DNA of 12,514 nt from Calditrichia bacterium (lineage in GTDB: Bacteria > Calditrichota > Calditrichia > Calditrichales > Calditrichaceae). Numbering within the stretch: the stretch's first letter is position 1; every line of letters begins with the position of its first letter. The stretch lies in the NCBI GenBank assembly GCA_027039465.1, contig JALWEA010000240.1, positions 1-12,514 of the forward strand, in the 5' to 3' direction. Made by a program: the position numbers and the translations under genes. The notes under the pieces are model-generated. The model was not told the origin of the DNA. It saw only the letters and a list, made by a program, of their open reading frames with translations, and searched no databases. Below, one piece after another: positions 9,801 to 12,514 of the stretch.

Positions 9801-11585
9801 CATGTATTCCAAACGATCCAGCGGATAGTCCGGATCAAGAGGTAAATAGATGGCACCGGCTTTGAGAATGGCCAAAAAGGCGACGATCATCTGCGGTGAA
9901 CGATCGGCATTAACGCCGACCACATCGCCTTTGGTTAAACCCTGTTTAATCAGATATTGCGCCAAACGATTGGCCTGTGCATTCAACTGCGCATAAGTGA
10001 GCAGTTGGTCTTTCACGCGTAAGGCGGGAGCGTCCGGGGTGGCCTGTACCTGCATTTCGAACAGATCGACAATCGTGCGTTGATCGTTGTACGTTTTTTC
10101 CGGTTGGCTCCATTCGTCAAGCAAAAGATGATGTTCATCTTCAGTCAATAAATTTAAGGCTCCGATTTTTGCCTGCGGCCGGTCGGCTATTTCGTTCAGC
10201 AGGGTCAGGTAATGGCCGATGAATCGATCCATGGTTTGCGGCAAAAAGAGATCGGTATTGTATTCCAACTTGCATTTCAGCGTTTCTTCGCCGTCGGTAA
10301 CGTTTAAAATCAAATCGAATTTAGTGGTCTTGTTTTCGATTTCCACCAACGAAAGTTCCACATTGGGCAGTTGCAGCTTTTCCACCGGCGCGTTGTTCAT
10401 GACAAACATGACCTGAAATAGCGGGGAATGACTCATATCGCGTTCGGGCTGCAGGGCTTCCACCAACATTTCAAATGGCAAGTCCTGGTGCTGGTAAGCG
10501 CCTAAAGTGGTTTGCTTGACCTGCTGCAGAAGTTCGGTAAAGCTCGGGTTGCCCGCCAGGTTGGCGCGCAATACCAACGTGTTGACAAAGAAACCGATTA
10601 AGGCTTCGGTCTCTTTGCGGTTACGATTGGCAATGGGGGAGCCGACACAAATATCGTCCTGAGCGCTGTAACGGTGCAGTAAAACGAAGAACGCGCTCAA
10701 CAGGGTTTGAAACAAAGTGACATCCTGCTGCCGACTCAATTCGCGCAAGCGATTGGACAAAGAAGCCGGAATCTCGAACAGTTTGAAATCGCCGTTGTAT
10801 GTTTGGTAAGCGGGGCGCGGTTTGTCCAGGGGTAATTCGAGTAAAGGCGGAATACCGTCCAATTGTTTGCGCCAATAATCCAATTGGTTTTCAAGCGTTT
10901 TGCCGGAAAGCCATTTGCGCTGCCAGGCGGCAAAGTCGGCGTATTGCACCTTCAGCGGCGGAAGTTGGTGGGGCTTGCCCGTAACATACGATTCATACAG
11001 GCGCATGATCTCATGAACGAACAAGCCGGTTGACCAGTTGTCGCTGACAATGTGGTGCATGGTCACAAACAGGCCGTAATCGTCCTTGTCCATTTTGAGC
11101 AGTGTTACCCTGAGCAAAGGGCCTGTGGTTAAATTAAAAGGCCTGAGAGATTCTTCCACCGCCAAACGTAAAAACTCTTTTTCCCGATCTTCCGCCGGAA
11201 TTTTACTCAAATCGATTTGTTCGATCGGTAAATGTAATTCGGGCAAAATTACCTGTTGCGGTTCGCCCTTTTCTTCTTTGAAAACCGTGCGCAAAACTTC
11301 GTGCCGCCGGATGATTTCGTTAAAACTTTTTCCCAGCGCCTCAATATTCAATTGACCTTTAACGCGCAACACGGAAGGAATGTTGTACAGCGGGCTGCCA
11401 GGCTCCAATCGATCCAGAAACCATAAGCGCTGCTGGGCAAAGGACAGGGGGAAGGTGTTCTTATCCCTTGGTTGGGGCAAAATGGCGATTTGATTTAAAT
11501 CGACCCCGCGCTCCTGCAGCATCAGTTCCAGCAGCTCGCGTTTTTCCGGTGGTAGTTTGGCTATTTGTTCGTAAATGTCTGTCAT
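6879..11585 (-). CDS. NRPS module with C-terminal sulfotransferase, C-A-T-(dead T)-ST
   Basis: A 1568-residue peptide synthetase, first gene of the operon. By residue: N-terminal helix 1-30 (LPPEKRELLELM), possibly a docking element; C about 45-480 (HHIVSDNW, His177, His178, Asp182); A about 510-1000 (YTSGSTGKPKG at 652, FDASIEQI at 698, core 10 Lys994); T about 1015-1085 (LGGHS, Ser1051); an Asp/Glu-rich linker about 1086-1147; a second carrier-like domain about 1148-1222 lacking the attachment serine (GGTP, Pro1182); sulfotransferase about 1281-1568 (SPPRSGST at 1288, LIRHPYAMIYS with Arg1416 and Ser1424). The pocket code read by eye is DAENIGAIT plus Lys994; the acidic third position (Glu) recalls codes I remember for Lys, so a basic residue is possible but weakly supported. 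It begins with C, so it either acylates its first residue or receives a chain from a protein elsewhere. ATG 11585 has AGGT 5 bases upstream. There is no termination domain; the chain should pass to the next gene. Confidence 0.97.
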   Translation of the reverse strand: MTDIYEQIAKLPPEKRELLELMLQERGVDLNQIAILPQPRDKNTFPLSFAQQRLWFLDRLEPGSPLYNIPSVLRVKGQLNIEALGKSFNEIIRRHEVLRTVFKEEKGEPQQVILPELHLPIEQIDLSKIPAEDREKEFLRLAVEESLRPFNLTTGPLLRVTLLKMDKDDYGLFVTMHHIVSDNWSTGLFVHEIMRLYESYVTGKPHQLPPLKVQYADFAAWQRKWLSGKTLENQLDYWRKQLDGIPPLLELPLDKPRPAYQTYNGDFKLFEIPASLSNRLRELSRQQDVTLFQTLLSAFFVLLHRYSAQDDICVGSPIANRNRKETEALIGFFVNTLVLRANLAGNPSFTELLQQVKQTTLGAYQHQDLPFEMLVEALQPERDMSHSPLFQVMFVMNNAPVEKLQLPNVELSLVEIENKTTKFDLILNVTDGEETLKCKLEYNTDLFLPQTMDRFIGHYLTLLNEIADRPQAKIGALNLLTEDEHHLLLDEWSQPEKTYNDQRTIVDLFEMQVQATPDAPALRVKDQLLTYAQLNAQANRLAQYLIKQGLTKGDVVGVNADRSPQMIVAFLAILKAGAIYLPLDPDYPLDRLEYMLEDSGAKFMLTKAAFKAQPQTTAQKIFLDNDWPTIGQESDQKPNINLSGQDSAYIIYTSGSTGKPKGVEVAHAALANHCLDMRDYYELTPDDNVLQFAALNFDASIEQILPPLISGATVCMRDNEIWNSQQFGQKIKEYDLTVINPPTAYWSQLIRDWAKHPEQLPENRLRLVIIGGDVFHPETVELWQKSPLNYVRLLNAYGPTETVITATTFQVKKDFIGFTVPIGRPQANREIYVLDVYGNPAPVGIPGELLIGGSALAKGYWRRPELTAERFIENPLPEKSGRVYKTGDRVRFLSDGNLEFLGRIDNQVKIRGFRIELGEIEHVLKGITGIKQAAVKVFENDKHDKVLVGYYQTEEGAELPANELREKLREHLPDYMIPSVFVPLEEFPIAPGGKINRHALPKPDLSKAQVSTEYVAPRTETEEKLAAIVREILQIERVGVFDNFFELGGHSMMATQVVSRIQEEFGVSLPLRALFEFPTIDGIANKIAELQLEELNEESDEELAALLDELEDLSEEDVQQLLEEEDLNSTNDQENNDDPSESESEAQPQNDLEAFLLNIWKDILGITDLKVTDNFFNKGGTPEKAQRFLERMGQEFNQDPPPLALFYVPTVRQLAEYMEEYYGDLIEKKFGKIKDYQNKCNDKKWLKMTEEPVISESDLSVFKGIIKPFNINRNLIQEKNKPVIFVLSPPRSGSTLLRVILQGNSRLFAPPEMDLLSFNTMQEREEFFIDRGLNIWLEAIVRTLMEIFNCDRKEAEEIHQAYLSQNISTHEFYRRLQFRLGERILVDKTPSYSLDMNILQRAEEAFEEPKYIHLIRHPYAMIYSFIEAHLDENFFKYEHPFTRRQLAELIWLVSHQNILNFLNNIPASRKFTLRYEDLLSTPETEIRKLCAFFNIPFEEEMLHPYEGDKMTTGVHPYSQMVGDYKFYLHRKIDPGAADRWKKFHCKDFLSAPSIELAEQFGYELESQN
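6882..7745 (-). other. Embedded PAPS-dependent sulfotransferase domain of NRPS 1
   Basis: This C-terminal domain would transfer sulfate from PAPS to an acceptor, presumably the residue held on the carrier of the same protein. The 5'-phosphosulfate loop is SPPRSGST (residues 1288-1295); the 3'-phosphate motif is Arg1416 with Ser1424 eight residues on. Glu1312 (in PPEM) lies 21 residues after loop Arg1291, the spacing I recall between Arg78 and the catalytic Glu99 of human TPST2, and Lys1388 (in DKTP) matches the TPST lysine of NKDP. All expected catalytic positions are therefore present. It is clearly homologous to the ST in the next gene, about half identical by eye, sharing LAELIW and SHQNILNFL. 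It ends at the protein's C terminus, two residues after FGYELES. Confidence 0.9.
7920..8144 (-). other. Degenerate peptidyl carrier domain (serine lost) in NRPS 1
   Basis: Residues about 1148-1222 have the carrier-protein pattern, with WKDILGI, DNFF, GG and YVPTVRQLAEY, and resemble the working carrier of the downstream protein (WKDILGI, DNFFQLGGSS, DAPTIADL). The attachment motif reads NKGGTPEKA: Pro1182 stands where the phosphopantetheine serine belongs and Thr1181 replaces the preceding His/Ser. It cannot be primed at the normal site. A canonical carrier (Ser1051) sits about 130 residues earlier. It may serve as a spacer or docking surface for the sulfotransferase that follows. Confidence 0.82.
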
Positions 11586-11600
11586 GTGTTACCTACCCCG
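11586..11600 (-). promoter_or_regulatory. Ribosome-binding region of NRPS 1, formed by the edge of a repeat copy
   Basis: The minus strand reads GGGGTAGGT followed by five bases and the ATG at 11585. AGGT is a moderate Shine-Dalgarno. These bases belong to the conserved flank of repeat copy 1 (compare GGGGTGGGT in copy 2), and the hairpin of that copy ends only about 26 bases before the start codon, so the repeat supplies the 5' leader of the operon. Confidence 0.5.
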
Positions 11601-11665
11601 CCTACGGTACCCTTCCCTACTCGTGTAGGGAGGAAATTTAGAGGCGACGTTATTTTGTTAAGATT
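11591..11665. repeat. Palindromic intergenic repeat, copy 1
   Basis: About 75 bases, roughly 80% alike by eye to copy 2 in the same orientation. Core hairpin on the plus strand: CTTCCCTAC (11612-11620), loop TCGT, GTAGGGAGG (11625-11633), with one G-T pair. Left flank ACCTACCCCGCCTACGG and right flank AATTTAGAGGCGAC are shared with copy 2. It abuts the start codon of NRPS 1. Confidence 0.85.
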
Positions 11666-11693
11666 TATTCGGGATTAAAAATGATTTATAATA

Positions 11694-11769
11694 ACCCACC
11701 CCGCCTTCGGCACCCCTCCCTACTCACGTAGGGAGGGGAATTTAGAGGCGATATTATTTGTTGAATTTT
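11694..11769. repeat. Palindromic intergenic repeat, copy 2
   Basis: Same orientation as copy 1, hairpin centres 103 bases apart. The core is a perfect 11-bp stem: CCCCTCCCTAC (11713-11723), loop TCAC, GTAGGGAGGGG (11728-11738). Left flank ACCCACCCCGCCTTCGG; right flank AATTTAGAGGCGA then an AT-rich tail resembling that of copy 1. Neither strand shows a T-run directly after the stem, so it is not a standard intrinsic terminator. Confidence 0.88.
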
Positions 11770-11788
11770 TCTTTAAATTTTAAATATA

Positions 11789-11810
11789 GGATTATTTCTA
11801 AAAATAATCC
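11789..11810. promoter_or_regulatory. AT-rich inverted repeat in the NRPS operon leader, possible operator
   Basis: GGATTATTT (11789-11797), four bases CTAA, then AAATAATCC (11802-11810) form a perfect 9-bp inverted repeat in the AT-rich part of the spacer, about 200 bases before the NRPS start. It is unrelated to the GC-rich palindromes. Size and place would suit a regulator site or weak hairpin. I found no convincing -35/-10 pair beside it on the minus strand. Confidence 0.3.
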
Positions 11811-11856
11811 CTTTTGGTTTATTTCAATAATCATTCAACCCCTTAACGTCGTTTAG

Positions 11857-11898
11857 TCACCCCCTCCCTACGAAAGTAGGGAGGGGGAAGGGGGGTGA
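11857..11898. repeat. Palindromic intergenic repeat, copy 3, inverted, behind the DUF559 gene
   Basis: A perfect 12-bp stem CCCCCTCCCTAC (11860-11871), loop GAAA, GTAGGGAGGGGG (11876-11887), framed by TCACC at 11857 and GGTGA at 11894-11898. Read on the minus strand it begins with ACTCACCCC and ends in TGACTAAACGACG, resembling the flanks of copies 1 and 2, so it appears to be inverted relative to them. It begins two bases after the DUF559 stop codon. It may protect or end that transcript, but no U-tract follows. Confidence 0.85.
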
Positions 11899-11899
11899 G

Positions 11900-12307
11900 T
11901 TAATTCGCGATAATTTTCCTTAATTTTTTTAAAACGCCATTAATATTTGAAAGCACTTCTTCATTTTTAAAACGGATTACGTTTAACTCTTTTTGGACTT
12001 CCAAAATCTCCGTTCGATGTTCATCGTATTCTTTTTGTTGCTCGTGAATTCCCCCATCAATTTCAACAATAAGGCTCAAATCCTTACAAAAAAAATCGGC
12101 AATAAAGAATTTTTTCTTACCCCAAAAATCATAAAAAATAGGATGCTGCCTTAAAAATTTGAAACCATAAAACTTTCTGTTCTTTACTTCATTCCAAAAA
12201 ACAATTTCAGCCAGGGTCATGTGCTTGCGTAATTCTCTTGCCATTGTCATGGCTCTTCTCTTCACGGTCATTTTGTCGACCAAATAAGAATGATCATTCA
12301 AAGCCAT
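11900..12307 (-). CDS. DUF559 family PD-(D/E)XK-like endonuclease
   Basis: A 135-residue protein with the full DUF559 layout, a small Vsr/restriction-endonuclease-like fold: RELRKHMTLAEIVFW at residues 24-38, GFKFLRQHPI at 48-57, ADFFC with Asp71, VEIDGGIH with Glu82, Asp84 and His88, Asp95 and Arg98, and the terminal VIRFKNEEVLSN. Asp71 and Glu82 with Asp84 are the likely metal-binding set. The length is usual for stand-alone members and nothing is missing. The biological role of the family is not established, though DNA cleavage is expected. The ATG at 12307 has only a weak GGAAA about 11 bases upstream; Met13, Met20 and Met22 are possible later starts. It is on the same strand as the NRPS operon but 314 bases upstream and separated by three hairpins, so I do not consider it part of the peptide pathway. 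Confidence 0.9.
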   Translation of the reverse strand: MALNDHSYLVDKMTVKRRAMTMARELRKHMTLAEIVFWNEVKNRKFYGFKFLRQHPIFYDFWGKKKFFIADFFCKDLSLIVEIDGGIHEQQKEYDEHRTEILEVQKELNVIRFKNEEVLSNINGVLKKLRKIIAN

Positions 12308-12514
12308 TTAATGAATTTCCAAATCTTAAATTTTTGGCGCCGATTTCAACCCACCCAGTGATCATAATTAAATCCATGTTGTCCGATGGATTTCCTCCCC
12401 CTCTCTTCGAAGACTGAGCTTTATACACACAAAGCACCGTGGGCTATGGGCCGTCTCGAGAAGAAGATGTGAAAATTACATACATCTCTGTAGCCGTATC
12501 AAGTCGCTGTAGCC
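12308..12514. other. Right-edge region without recognisable gene
   Basis: All six frames are short here. On the minus strand, frames entering from the right edge stop within about 25 codons (TAA near 12477, TAG near 12449), so a gene end could lie here but nothing is recognisable. CTGTAGCC occurs twice 19 bases apart (12488-12495 and 12507-12514), possibly the edge of a tandem repeat continuing outside. The promoter of the DUF559 gene should fall in this stretch; I see no clear boxes. Confidence 0.4.

Noticed and set aside
11860..11887. Hairpin behind the DUF559 stop as an intrinsic terminator
   Set aside because: The stem is strong, but neither strand has a T-run after it, and the same core appears twice more where no gene ends.
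11591..11898. Three spaced palindromes as a CRISPR array
   Set aside because: Spacing is uneven (103 and 148 bases between centres), one copy appears inverted, and the copies diverge; no cas gene is present.
12488..12514. CTGTAGCC twice, 19 bases apart, as a tandem repeat
   Set aside because: Only one unit and part of a second are visible before the window ends; too little to call.

Overview
The window is almost entirely one leftward (minus-strand) nonribosomal peptide synthetase (NRPS) operon, followed upstream by a short repeat-rich spacer and a small DUF559 nuclease gene. Base composition is moderate in the genes and AT-rich between them. Together with the DUF559 gene and its GC-rich palindromes, this makes me think of an FCB-group or Calditrichota-like bacterium, but that is only an impression; no taxonomic marker is present.

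Layout, right to left in the direction of transcription. 12514-12308: no gene recognised. 12307-11900: DUF559 PD-(D/E)XK-like endonuclease. 11899-11586: 314-base spacer with three copies of a perfect or near-perfect GC-rich hairpin and one AT-rich inverted repeat; the promoter of the NRPS operon should lie here but I cannot point to convincing boxes. 11585-6879: NRPS 1 (1568 aa), C-A-T, then an acidic linker, a degenerate carrier protein and a PAPS-type sulfotransferase (ST). 6859-1: NRPS 2 (at least 2286 aa, running off the left edge), C-A-T-ST-C-A. The two NRPS genes are 19 bases apart and the second has a strong Shine-Dalgarno, so they are one operon.

The notable point is the architecture. 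Both complete modules end in an embedded sulfotransferase, and the assembly line continues past it: the ST sits between the carrier of one module and the condensation domain of the next. Both STs keep the PAPS-binding loop, the 3'-phosphate motif, and a Glu and Lys at the positions that are catalytic in tyrosylprotein sulfotransferases. The inferred product is a peptide sulfated on the assembly line at two or more residues. No thioesterase, reductase or epimerase domain is seen; the rest of the line lies left of the window. In NRPS 1 the carrier in front of the ST has lost its phosphopantetheine serine (Pro instead), which suggests that carrier plus ST was moved as a cassette onto a module that already had a working carrier.
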